Assembly: GCA_021741905.1 (NCBI GenBank)
Contig: JAIOWZ010000005.1
Span: 1-57,072, forward strand
Reading direction: 5' to 3'
Origin: Candidatus Planktophila sp.
Lineage (GTDB): Bacteria > Actinomycetota > Actinomycetes > Nanopelagicales > Nanopelagicaceae
Length of the DNA stretch: 57,072 nt
Positions 17,679 to 25,582 of this stretch are shown piece after piece. How positions within the stretch are numbered: position 1 is the first letter of the stretch; every line of letters begins with the position of its first letter. Both the position numbers and the translations under genes were made by a program. A model generated the notes under the pieces. It saw nothing but the letters and a program-made list of their open reading frames with translations, made no database searches and was not told the origin of the DNA.

Positions 17679-18248
17679 ATGAGCACCGGCTGGCCTGTAC
17701 TTTTGAAAAATGAAGAGATTTACTTAAGACCGTTACGTTTTCGAGATCGCACGAGATGGAATCAAGTACGAGCTGAAAATCGCGAATGGCTCTCTCCGTG
17801 GGAAGCAACAATCCCTGCGATTAGTGAGAATAGCTATAAAGAGCTTCCCTCATATTATGAAATGGTCAAGATTCTCAATCATGAAGCACGCAATGGGCGC
17901 TCATTTTCCTTTGCAATCTGGCATGGCAATAACTTGATTGGCCAAATATCCCTCGGTGGAGTGATCTATGGTGCGATGCGCGGGGGCCATATTGGATATT
18001 GGATTGATCGTAATTTTGCCAATCGTGGATATACAACTGCGGCGGTTGAAATGCTTACGCAGTACGCATTCGAGGCTCTTAAACTGCATCGCGTTGAGAT
18101 TAATTTGCGACCGGAAAATGCCTCGAGTCGGCGGGTAGCTGAAAAAGCAGGCTTTATTTTCGAAGGGGATCGACCTCGATACCTGCACATCGATGGCCAA
18201 TGGCGAGATCACATCTGTTTTGTTAAAGAAAATTCTGCGATTAAGTAG
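17679..18248 (+). CDS. GNAT N-acetyltransferase, RimJ/RimL type
   Basis: This is a 189-aa acetyl-CoA-dependent acyltransferase of the RimJ family (N-alpha acetylation of ribosomal proteins in E. coli; target here unknown). Typical family features are IYLRPLRFRDRTRWNQVR near the N-terminus, IGYWIDRNFANRGYTTAAVEML (acetyl-CoA pyrophosphate loop region) and INLRPENASSRRVAEKAGF. The frame is open from 17655 but ATG 17679, 4 nt after the MoeA-like stop, gives the natural N-terminus MSTGWPVLL. It lies between the Glp-like and GlpR-like genes, as in other Actinobacteria. Confidence 0.88.
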   Translation: MSTGWPVLLKNEEIYLRPLRFRDRTRWNQVRAENREWLSPWEATIPAISENSYKELPSYYEMVKILNHEARNGRSFSFAIWHGNNLIGQISLGGVIYGAMRGGHIGYWIDRNFANRGYTTAAVEMLTQYAFEALKLHRVEINLRPENASSRRVAEKAGFIFEGDRPRYLHIDGQWRDHICFVKENSAIK

Positions 18249-18296
18249 TACTTAAATCCCGTAAAAGTATCACCCCTTCCTTTAGATTTATCCATC

Positions 18297-19073
18297 ATGA
18301 CTTCGGGACTTATCTATATTGCGATCATCGGTATGTGGGTCGCTTATTTTGCACCCCGTTGGATTCATGACCGCAATGAGTTTTCTGGAAAGTCAGTTGA
18401 ACGTTTTAAGAGCGCTCTTCGTGTAGTAGCAAATCAGTCTCCACAAACTTTAACAAGTACTGGAGCAATTGATATTGATCTTGATCGAGAAGCAAAGATT
18501 CGGCAACGCCTTTTACGTCGCAGGATTACATTTGCAGTGATTGCTTTTTCACTCATCACAACAGTTATAGGTGGAATTATGAATACGATGCCATTTATTT
18601 ATGCAGCGGTTCCGATATCTGCGATGTTGATTTACGTCGCAAATGTTCGGAGACATGTCATTGCTGATCAATTACACAAGCGACGTGTTACGCAGTTGCA
18701 TCGCAGAAGTGCTGGTGTTTCTGCAACAAATTTGACTGAAGTTGTTAACCCAAAACCAAATACAGAACATTGGATACCTTTGTCAGAGCGCGAACTCAAG
18801 GGTGTTGTTATATTGCCTAAGGGGACTGCCGCTGTTCGAAACGCGTGGGAACCAACAGAAGTACCAGTTCCGACTTATGTAAATGCACCTAAGGCTGTTA
18901 CCGCAAAGCGTGTAATTGATCTGACAACTCCTGGCCAATGGAGTGAAGATCAAGAACGTCTTGAGCGGGAAGCACTTGCCGCAGCCTCACCATCTCGTGA
19001 TGAAATCTTCGATCAACAGTTAGCTGATGAAGCAGTTGAGCGCTTGAATCAAGCGCGCGCAGCTAACGAGTAA
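18297..19073 (+). CDS. Actinobacterial membrane protein, GlpR-like (putative receptor of the Glp homologue)
   Basis: The protein is 258 aa. One N-terminal membrane helix (LIYIAIIGMWVAYFAPRW) is followed by a basic cytoplasmic segment, a helical pair around residues 77-120 (ITFAVIAFSLITTVIGG, FIYAAVPISAMLIYVA) and a charged soluble C-terminal region. It has no enzymatic motif. Position after the MoeA-like and rimJ genes matches GlpR of the Glp system, which anchors Glp at the membrane during division; assignment rests mainly on this synteny. TAGATT (18283-18288) lies 8 nt before the ATG. Its TAA is directly followed by the TAA of the convergent mannosyltransferase (TAATTA). Confidence 0.65.
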   Translation: MTSGLIYIAIIGMWVAYFAPRWIHDRNEFSGKSVERFKSALRVVANQSPQTLTSTGAIDIDLDREAKIRQRLLRRRITFAVIAFSLITTVIGGIMNTMPFIYAAVPISAMLIYVANVRRHVIADQLHKRRVTQLHRRSAGVSATNLTEVVNPKPNTEHWIPLSERELKGVVILPKGTAAVRNAWEPTEVPVPTYVNAPKAVTAKRVIDLTTPGQWSEDQERLEREALAAASPSRDEIFDQQLADEAVERLNQARAANE

Positions 19074-20345
19074 TTAGATCCACGAGTTAAACCACATACG
19101 AAGATTCCAATCTTCGTATGTAATCACTTGACCTGTGAACAACGGGAAGAAGAATAGAAAACACAGCAGTATCAGTGCAAATATTCCACCCACAATTGAT
19201 TGAGAAATAACTGGCTTTAAATCACTGCTTAGTAATAATTTGGCGCAATACACGATAGCTATAATCAAAAATGGTTCAATGATGATTGCATAGAAAGAGA
19301 AAACTGTGCGCTGCTGCATTACAAACCAGGGTAAATAGCCTGCTGCAAGACCAAGAACGACAAGGTTTGCGGCAGCGTCAACACGATGATTGATCAATGA
19401 CCTAATCCAATAGCCAACAACAACTGCAATTGCAATTGTTCCTACCCACCACAAAATTGGCGTTCCTAATGCGAGGACTTCTTGTGCACAATTATCTGTC
19501 GAACATCCATCTGGTGAGGCGTAAAAGAATGAAGTTGGCCTACCCATTATTAGCCAACTCCAGGGATTTGCTTGATAAGGATGTGTGGTCGTTAAACCAG
19601 TATGGAAGTTGAACATCTCTGAGTGATAGTGAATCCACGAAGTCAAGGGATTGCTCGACCATTGACGGCTCCAACCACGATCAGACATAAACCAACCTGA
19701 CCATGTCAGTGCATATACAAATACTGGCAACAATCCATACTGCGCGAACTTTGCAGCAATAGGTTTCAAGGATTTTCTGATGTCCTTCTCAATCAAAATT
19801 CGATAAACAGCTACTAAACCAATTATTGCAACAAAATAGATCGCACTCCATTTGCAGCCGATCGCCAATCCAAATGCAACACCTGCCCAGATGTGTCTAT
19901 TTCGATGCCAGAGTAGAACACCAATTACTGTGAAAAACGTTAAGAACAAATCTAAAAGTGCAGTACGAGAATGCACTAGCAGTAATCCATCTAGTGACAT
20001 TAATGCTGCACCCAGGGCGGTCAAGAGTGGTGAATAGAAGAGAACATGTACCAATCGAGCAAAGACCAGAATCAAAAGGGTTCCAAAGAGTGCAGAAGCA
20101 AATCGCCATCCAAATTCACTGTCACCAAATACCTGGATGCCACTTGCTATCAGCCACTTACCAACTGGGGGATGAACTATAAATTCTGGATTTGAACCAT
20201 TAACTTCAACGCCATATTTCAAAAGGTCACGTGCACCATCGACGTAATAAACCTCATCGAACACAAGCCCCTTAGGTGATCCAAGATTGAAGATGCGCAG
20301 CACAAAAGATGCAAGTGCAATCAGGATGGGAGCAATGGCGGCCAT
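19074..20345 (-). CDS. pmt: Dolichyl-phosphate-mannose--protein mannosyltransferase
   Basis: This is a GT39-family integral membrane protein (423 aa) that transfers mannose from polyprenyl-phosphate-mannose to Ser/Thr of exported proteins. LGSPKGLVFDEVYYVDGARDLL carries the Asp-Glu pair of the first extracytoplasmic loop, and HPPVGKWLIASGI follows. About ten membrane helices come after. The frame is open to 20510, but ATG 20345 begins the first helix (MAAIAPILIALASFVLRIF) and TACTCT (20352-20357) lies 6 nt before it. Potential acceptors include the Thr/Pro-rich secreted protein at 55410. It is divergent from rsmI, a pairing conserved in Actinobacteria. Confidence 0.9.
   Translation of the reverse strand: MAAIAPILIALASFVLRIFNLGSPKGLVFDEVYYVDGARDLLKYGVEVNGSNPEFIVHPPVGKWLIASGIQVFGDSEFGWRFASALFGTLLILVFARLVHVLFYSPLLTALGAALMSLDGLLLVHSRTALLDLFLTFFTVIGVLLWHRNRHIWAGVAFGLAIGCKWSAIYFVAIIGLVAVYRILIEKDIRKSLKPIAAKFAQYGLLPVFVYALTWSGWFMSDRGWSRQWSSNPLTSWIHYHSEMFNFHTGLTTTHPYQANPWSWLIMGRPTSFFYASPDGCSTDNCAQEVLALGTPILWWVGTIAIAVVVGYWIRSLINHRVDAAANLVVLGLAAGYLPWFVMQQRTVFSFYAIIIEPFLIIAIVYCAKLLLSSDLKPVISQSIVGGIFALILLCFLFFFPLFTGQVITYEDWNLRMWFNSWI
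19094..19121. repeat. 13-bp perfect inverted repeat inside the 3' end of the mannosyltransferase gene
   Basis: ACATACGAAGATT and AATCTTCGTATGT are perfect inverted arms with a CC centre. It lies in the coding end of the minus-strand gene and about 20 nt past the stop of the convergent plus-strand gene, with no intergenic space. There is no T-tract, so it is not a classical terminator, but it could stop or protect both 3' ends. Confidence 0.7.
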
Positions 20346-20351
20346 AGGACA

Positions 20352-20357
20352 AGAGTA
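20352..20357 (-). promoter_or_regulatory. -10 element (TACTCT), leaderless layout, for the mannosyltransferase gene
   Basis: The reverse strand reads TACTCT, TGTCCT, ATG. The 6-nt spacer supports ATG 20345 as the start rather than the longer frame. Confidence 0.5.
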
Positions 20358-20393
20358 TGGGCGTTTGCTCACAATAACTGAGAGGATTAGCCC

Positions 20394-21236
20394 ATGACGC
20401 TTATCTTGGCAGCTACCCCTTTGGGAAACCCTGGGGATGCCAGCCCGCGATTGAAAAGTGCGATTGAAAACGCCTCGATAATTGCAGCAGAGGACTCTCG
20501 TCGCTTCCATCGTTTGTGCGCAGATATTGATGTCACCTTCACCGCTCGAGTCCTATCTTTTTTTGAAGGAAATGAAATCGATCGCACCCGCGAATTGATC
20601 TCAGAGCTCAAAACTGGCGCAACAGTTTTGGTTGTTTCAGATGCAGGAATGCCAACAATAAGCGATCCAGGTTTTCGATTAATGCGAGATGCCATTGCTG
20701 AAGGTATAGAAGTTTGCGTTATACCCGGACCAAGTGCGGTCACAATGTCAGTTGCTTTATCTGGATTACCCACAGATCGTTTTTCATTCGAAGGCTTTCC
20801 CCCACGAACAGCGGGCGCACGAGTAACTACATTTGAAAAACTTAGATTTGAAGAGCGAACCATGGTCTTCTTTGAAGCGCCACATCGATTAACAGATTCA
20901 CTTGTTGATGCAGTCACTGTCTTTGGCGCAGATCGGCTTGGCGCAATTTGTCGTGAAATGACAAAACGCTACGAAGAAACAGTTCGTGGCAATCTTGGTG
21001 AGCTTTCTGCATGGGCATCAACCAATGAAGTCCTTGGTGAAATCACTCTTGTCATTGCTGGGGCTGCCACGGATTCAGCATCGTTGACTGCGGCAGACAT
21101 GGTGGGTCGAGTGCGCGAATTTGAGGCAGCCGGAATGGATCGAAAATCCGCCATTGCAACGGTTGCCGAAGAGTTTGGCATTGCAAAGCGGCTTGTTTAT
21201 GCCGCAGTCGTTGATGCCAATAAGATGAGCCAGTGA
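20394..21236 (+). CDS. rsmI: 16S rRNA (cytidine1402-2'-O)-methyltransferase
   Basis: The enzyme methylates the ribose of C1402 of 16S rRNA in the decoding centre using SAM. The 280-aa tetrapyrrole-methylase fold is marked by LAATPLGNPGDASPR at the N-terminus, AAEDSRR, the SAM-site VVSDAGMPTISDPG, VIPGPSAV and FEGFPPR. GAGAGGA precedes the ATG by 7 nt. It overlaps metG by 4 nt (GTGA) and heads a run of translation and rRNA-modification genes. Confidence 0.95.
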   Translation: MTLILAATPLGNPGDASPRLKSAIENASIIAAEDSRRFHRLCADIDVTFTARVLSFFEGNEIDRTRELISELKTGATVLVVSDAGMPTISDPGFRLMRDAIAEGIEVCVIPGPSAVTMSVALSGLPTDRFSFEGFPPRTAGARVTTFEKLRFEERTMVFFEAPHRLTDSLVDAVTVFGADRLGAICREMTKRYEETVRGNLGELSAWASTNEVLGEITLVIAGAATDSASLTAADMVGRVREFEAAGMDRKSAIATVAEEFGIAKRLVYAAVVDANKMSQ

Positions 21237-22798
21237 CTAAGTCTTTCTACTTAACGACGCCGATTTATTACGTCAACGATGCCCCTCATATTGGGCATGC
21301 CTACACAACCGTTGCCGGAGATGTTTTGACCCGTTGGCATCGTCAAAAGGGTGAATCAGTGTGGTTCCTTACGGGAACCGATGAACACGGGCAGAAAGTC
21401 ATGCGCACCGCAGAACAAAACAATGTTGCCCCGCAAGTGTGGGTCGATAAATTAGTTGAAGAGGCTTGGAAGCCAAACTGGGAACATCTAAATATTGCTA
21501 ATGATGATTTCATCCGGACTACTGAAAAGCGCCATACCGAGAGGGTTCAAAAGTTTTTGCAGTCTCTCAAAGACTCCGGCCACATTTATGCTGGTAAGTA
21601 CGAAGGTCCATATTGCGTTGGTTGCGAAGAGTTCAAGCTTCCTGGAGATTTGATTGAAATCGATGGTGCTAAGTGCTGTCCGATTCACAGCAAGCCAATT
21701 GAACTTGTTAATGAAAATAACTGGTTCTTTAAGTTGTCTGCTTTTGTTGAACCACTTCTTGCCCACTACAAAAACAACCCTGATGCATGCCAACCGGAAA
21801 GTGCACGCAACGAAGTCGTCTCATTCCTGGAAGGTGGAGTTTCAGATCTTTCCATTTCTCGTTCAACTTTTGATTGGGGTATTCCAGTTCCGTGGGACAC
21901 AGATCAAGTTGTCTATGTTTGGTTTGACGCGCTGCTCAACTATGCAACTGCCGTTGGCTTAACAGATGCACCAGACTCTGAAGGCGGTAAGAGGTTTGCA
22001 CAAACATGGCCAGCGGATGTGCACTTAGTTGGTAAAGATATTTTGCGGTTCCATGCAGTTATTTGGCCAGCAATGTTGATGGCTGCAGGCCTAGATGTTC
22101 CAAAGAAAGTATTTGCACACGGCTGGTTATTAGTCGGTGGCGAGAAGATGAGTAAGAGCAAGCTAACCGGTATTGCCCCCAAGGACATAACAGATCACTT
22201 TGGTATCGATGCATTTCGTTACTATTTCTTGCGCGCAATTCCTTTTGGCACAGATGGTTCTTTTTCTTGGGAAGATATGAGTGCCCGTTACACATCTGAG
22301 CTAGCAAATGACTTTGGAAATCTTGCATCTCGCAGCGCAGCAATGGTTGAAAAGTACTGCGCAGGTGTATTGCCCGCCGTTAGTCATGATGCAGGACTTG
22401 AAGCAGCGCTAACTGAAACCGTTAAAAAGGCAGATGCCGCGATGTGTGCACTTGATTTCCAAGGTGGAATTTTGGCGATCATGGATTTTTGTAAGCAAGT
22501 AAATGGTTATGTAACTGTGAAAGAGCCATGGATTCTCGCCAAAGATCCTGCCAATCAAGCCCAGCTGGAAGAGATTTTGTATAACACCGCTGAATCACTT
22601 CGCGCACTTGCTGTTTTGTTGCACCCGGTCATGCCACACACCTGTGAAATTTTGTGGTCAAGCCTTGGTGCACAGAGCGCACTTGGTGATTTAGGTGCGC
22701 AAAAGATTTCAAATGTTGCTATCTGGGGACAGTTGCCTGCAGGTGCAACTGTTACCAAGACTCCAGTTTTGTTCCCACGTCTAGAAACGCCTGCCTAA
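21233..22798 (+). CDS. metG: Methionyl-tRNA synthetase
   Basis: This is a class I aminoacyl-tRNA synthetase charging tRNA-Met. HIGH-type motif PHIGHAYTT and KMSKS (GGEKMSKSKL) are both present, with a connective-peptide zinc knuckle (CVGCEEF, KCCPIHSK). The 521 aa form is the short type, without the C-terminal dimerisation domain. Translation starts at a GTG that overlaps the rsmI stop (GTGA), so it depends on rsmI translation. tatD begins 6 nt after its stop. Confidence 0.96.
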   Translation: MTKSFYLTTPIYYVNDAPHIGHAYTTVAGDVLTRWHRQKGESVWFLTGTDEHGQKVMRTAEQNNVAPQVWVDKLVEEAWKPNWEHLNIANDDFIRTTEKRHTERVQKFLQSLKDSGHIYAGKYEGPYCVGCEEFKLPGDLIEIDGAKCCPIHSKPIELVNENNWFFKLSAFVEPLLAHYKNNPDACQPESARNEVVSFLEGGVSDLSISRSTFDWGIPVPWDTDQVVYVWFDALLNYATAVGLTDAPDSEGGKRFAQTWPADVHLVGKDILRFHAVIWPAMLMAAGLDVPKKVFAHGWLLVGGEKMSKSKLTGIAPKDITDHFGIDAFRYYFLRAIPFGTDGSFSWEDMSARYTSELANDFGNLASRSAAMVEKYCAGVLPAVSHDAGLEAALTETVKKADAAMCALDFQGGILAIMDFCKQVNGYVTVKEPWILAKDPANQAQLEEILYNTAESLRALAVLLHPVMPHTCEILWSSLGAQSALGDLGAQKISNVAIWGQLPAGATVTKTPVLFPRLETPA

Positions 22799-22804
22799 AT
22801 AACA

Positions 22805-23665
22805 ATGGCTGATCGCCACAATCGCGATATCAATAGACCTCGCGCACCTTTGCCCGAACCACTACCGGTTCCAACAGTTGATTCCCATGCACACATGGAA
22901 ATCGTTACCGATGCCGCCTTTGATTCACAAGAGGTGGCAGATGTCATTGCGGAAGCCAAATCGGTAAACGTGGATCGCATTGTGCAGGTTGGTTATTCAG
23001 CAGAACAATCCAAATGGTGTGTTGGGGCGGCAGAAAAGTGGAACACATCAGTTCTTGCAGCGGTTGCATTGCACCCAAATGAAGCACCAGTTGTTGCAGA
23101 CCTAGAGGCTGATTTAAAAATTATCGAAGAGCTTGCACAGCACCCACGCGTTCGCGCAATCGGTGAAACAGGTCTTGACTACTTCCGTACTCCGCCTGAA
23201 CTTCGAAAGCGCCAGCAGGACTCCTTTAAATGGCATATTGAGTTAGCCAAGAAAACAAATAAAGCGCTAGTTATTCATGATCGTGATTCACACGATGATG
23301 TCCTGTCCGTTTTGCTTGAAGTCGGTGCTCCAGAAAAGACTGTCTTTCATTGCTTTTCAGGTGATGTGGAGATGGCAAAAACCTGCATTGAACGCGGCTA
23401 CATCCTCTCCTTTGCTGGCACATTGACCTTTAAGAATGCTCCAGCTTTAAGAGATGCGGTAAAACTTGTGCCTATCGATCAATTGCTGGTTGAAACAGAC
23501 TCACCCTTTTTATCTCCTGCCCCTCACCGAGGTGCGAGTAACACGCCTGCGCAGATTGCAACAATTGTGCGAGCCATGGCAGCAGAGCGAAATCAAGATC
23601 TGGCAGAGATGGCAACTAGTTTGAGTCTTAATGCAGAACGAATTTTTGGAGCTTTTGCATCATGA
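22805..23665 (+). CDS. tatD: TatD family deoxyribonuclease
   Basis: This is a metal-dependent hydrolase with DNase and 3'-5' exonuclease activity in characterised relatives. Metal ligands are visible in VDSHAHM (HxH), IGETGLDYFR (Glu), LVIHDRDSH, VFHCFSG and VETDSPFL. At 286 aa it is slightly longer than usual because of a Pro-rich N-terminal 25 residues. It sits between metG and rsmA, as in many Gram-positive genomes, and overlaps rsmA by 4 nt. Confidence 0.93.
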   Translation: MADRHNRDINRPRAPLPEPLPVPTVDSHAHMEIVTDAAFDSQEVADVIAEAKSVNVDRIVQVGYSAEQSKWCVGAAEKWNTSVLAAVALHPNEAPVVADLEADLKIIEELAQHPRVRAIGETGLDYFRTPPELRKRQQDSFKWHIELAKKTNKALVIHDRDSHDDVLSVLLEVGAPEKTVFHCFSGDVEMAKTCIERGYILSFAGTLTFKNAPALRDAVKLVPIDQLLVETDSPFLSPAPHRGASNTPAQIATIVRAMAAERNQDLAEMATSLSLNAERIFGAFAS

Positions 23666-24504
23666 CATTGCTAGGTGCGGCACAAATCCGCGAGTTGGCT
23701 GCGCAGTTAGATTTAAAGCCATCAAAGTCTTTGGGTCAAAACTTTGTCATTGATTCAAATGTTTGCACAAAGATTGTTCGCACAGCAGGTGTTACAAGTG
23801 ATGACATTGCACTTGAAATCGGACCAGGCCTTGGATCATTAACCCTTGCGATGCTAGAGGTTGCAAAATCTATTATCGCAGTTGAAATCGACTCTCGTCT
23901 TGCACGACAACTACCAATTACAGTTGCACAGCATTTCGAGCATCCGGAAAACTTAACAGTTATCAATATGGATGCTCTAGCGGTAAATGAGCTACCAGTT
24001 GCGCCAACTGTTTTAGTGGCAAACTTGCCATATAACGTTTCTGTCCCCGTTTTGCTTCACTTGCTTGAGAAATTTCCAACACTTCGTACTGGTGTTGTCA
24101 TGGTGCAAGCAGAAGTGGCAGATCGCTTGGCAGCAAAGCCAGGTGGCAAGGAGTATGGAATCCCAAGTGTGAAAGCTGCATGGTGGGCTGATGTGAAAAA
24201 TGTTGGAACAGTTTCTAGGTCGATCTTTTGGCCAGCCCCCAATGTTGATTCAAAGTTAGTGGGATTTACGAGGCGCGAAACAGCAGGTAGCGAAGAATCA
24301 CGTGCGAAAGTCTTCACGATTATTGATGCTGCATTTGCTCAGCGTCGAAAAATGCTGCGTTCGGCCCTTTCTAGCCTGTATGGATCATCGTCTGCGGCTG
24401 AAGCAATTTTGATCAAAGCCGGAATAGATCCAACGCTTCGAGGTGAAGCTTTACAGGTTGAATCTTTTTGCAAGATTGCAGCCGTTGCGCCTGACATTTT
24501 CTAA
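23662..24504 (+). CDS. rsmA: 16S rRNA (adenine1518/1519-N6)-dimethyltransferase
   Basis: This KsgA-type SAM enzyme dimethylates two adjacent adenosines in helix 45, a late step of 30S assembly. Motifs are KSLGQNFVID, the SAM loop EIGPGLGSLT, VEIDSRLA, and the catalytic motif IV NLPYNVSVPV. QRRKMLRSAL near the C-terminus contacts RNA. It overlaps tatD by 4 nt (ATGA). ispE follows 21 nt later with its own promoter signal. Confidence 0.96.
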   Translation: MTLLGAAQIRELAAQLDLKPSKSLGQNFVIDSNVCTKIVRTAGVTSDDIALEIGPGLGSLTLAMLEVAKSIIAVEIDSRLARQLPITVAQHFEHPENLTVINMDALAVNELPVAPTVLVANLPYNVSVPVLLHLLEKFPTLRTGVVMVQAEVADRLAAKPGGKEYGIPSVKAAWWADVKNVGTVSRSIFWPAPNVDSKLVGFTRRETAGSEESRAKVFTIIDAAFAQRRKMLRSALSSLYGSSSAAEAILIKAGIDPTLRGEALQVESFCKIAAVAPDIF

Positions 24505-24513
24505 TTGCAGTTA

Positions 24514-24519
24514 TAGGGT
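24514..24519 (+). promoter_or_regulatory. -10 element (TAGGGT), leaderless layout, for ispE
   Basis: TAGGGT is followed by CACCGC and ATG 24526 (6-nt spacer). The whole -10 fits in the 21-nt gap after rsmA, with any -35 inside rsmA coding sequence. Confidence 0.5.
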
Positions 24520-24525
24520 CACCGC

Positions 24526-25440
24526 ATGCCAATAAAAAGTGTGACCGTGCGCGTACCTGCAAAGGTCAACCTTCAATTGTCTGTTGGGCCCAAAGAGGCC
24601 GATGGCTATCACAACTTAGTTTCTGTTTTTCAGGCGATTTCTATCTTTGATGATGTAACCATCAAGTTGACCGAACCTGGTGCGGGGTTAACAATTGCAA
24701 TTTCTGGCGAACAAACACATGGAGTTCCGGCCGATGCAAATAACTTGGCAGCAAAGGCTGTGGCACTTATTTCAAAAGAGTATGACTTAACAGTTGATGC
24801 ACACATTGAGATTAAAAAATCTATTCCTGTTGCAGGCGGCATGGCAGGCGGCAGCGCAGATGCTGCAGCCACAATTGTTGGTATTGATTACCTTTATTCA
24901 CTCGGAATGTCTCGCGAAGAAATGGTTGAAATTGCCGCACAACTTGGTAGCGATGTTCCATTTATGCTCAGTGGTGGAACTGCAATTGGTACGGGGCACG
25001 GTGATCAATTAACCGCGGCTCTTTCACGTGGCACCTACCACTGGGTCCTTGCCCTTTCTACACATGGATTATCAACACCAGCTGTTTATGCCGAGTGTGA
25101 TCGCTTGCGCGCTGAACTTGAAATCATCCAACCTCAAACTAATGAGGGATTAATGCAGGCGCTTTTGGCAGCTGATGCGGCAGCGGTTGGTAAAGCGATG
25201 GTCAATGATTTACAAGCTGCGGCATGTTCATTGCGCCCTGCGCTGCGTTTAGTTTTAGATGTTGGTCAGGAGTATGGGGCACTAGGTGCAATCGTTTCTG
25301 GCTCAGGGCCAACCGTTGCTTTCTTGGTTGCAGATGTTGATGCGGGCCTTGATTTAACGGTCGCACTAACGGCCAGCGGGGTAGTGGGCAGCGTTGTGCG
25401 GGCATATGGTCCTGTGGCTGGGGCGAAAGTAATCTCCTAA
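24526..25440 (+). CDS. ispE: 4-diphosphocytidyl-2-C-methyl-D-erythritol kinase
   Basis: This GHMP kinase phosphorylates CDP-ME in the MEP isoprenoid pathway. Signatures are the N-terminal VRVPAKVNLQLSVGPK, DGYHNLVSVFQAI, the ATP loop PVAGGMAGGSADAAAT and the C-terminal GAIVSGSGPTVAFL. The length of 304 aa is normal. With ispH near 54.4 kb and the prenyl synthase near 48.2 kb it shows isoprenoids come from the MEP route. Despite being in line with rsmA it appears to have its own leaderless promoter. Confidence 0.95.
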   Translation: MPIKSVTVRVPAKVNLQLSVGPKEADGYHNLVSVFQAISIFDDVTIKLTEPGAGLTIAISGEQTHGVPADANNLAAKAVALISKEYDLTVDAHIEIKKSIPVAGGMAGGSADAAATIVGIDYLYSLGMSREEMVEIAAQLGSDVPFMLSGGTAIGTGHGDQLTAALSRGTYHWVLALSTHGLSTPAVYAECDRLRAELEIIQPQTNEGLMQALLAADAAAVGKAMVNDLQAAACSLRPALRLVLDVGQEYGALGAIVSGSGPTVAFLVADVDAGLDLTVALTASGVVGSVVRAYGPVAGAKVIS

Positions 25441-25491
25441 TAGGCGCGCAGTTGGTCACAAGCACCACCATTTATGAGGGAGAATATGCGT

Positions 25492-25563
25492 TCCGCCATT
25501 GTGTAGTGGCTAGCACATGGGCCTTTGAAGCCCAGGGTCCAGGATCGATACCTGGTGGCGGAG
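25492..25563 (+). tRNA. tRNA-Gln (anticodon TTG)
   Basis: The acceptor stem is TCCGCCA/TGGCGGA, the anticodon stem TGGGC/GCCCA encloses CTTTGAA with anticodon TTG, and the discriminator is G. A CCA end is encoded at 25564-25566, unlike the Arg tRNA here. The tRNA lies directly upstream of glmU. Confidence 0.95.
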
Positions 25564-25570
25564 CCACCGA

Positions 25571-25576
25571 TAGACT
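25571..25576 (+). promoter_or_regulatory. -10 element (TAGACT), leaderless layout, for glmU
   Basis: TAGACT lies 5 nt after the CCA of tRNA-Gln and is followed by TCACTT and GTG 25583. Any -35 would lie inside the tRNA gene, so the two transcription units are interlocked. Confidence 0.5.
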
Positions 25577-25582
25577 TCACTT

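Noticed and set aside
20346-20510. Longer N-terminus for the mannosyltransferase
   Set aside because: The extra 55 residues (Cys/Arg-rich) are antisense to rsmI; the first membrane helix and the -10 element support ATG 20345.
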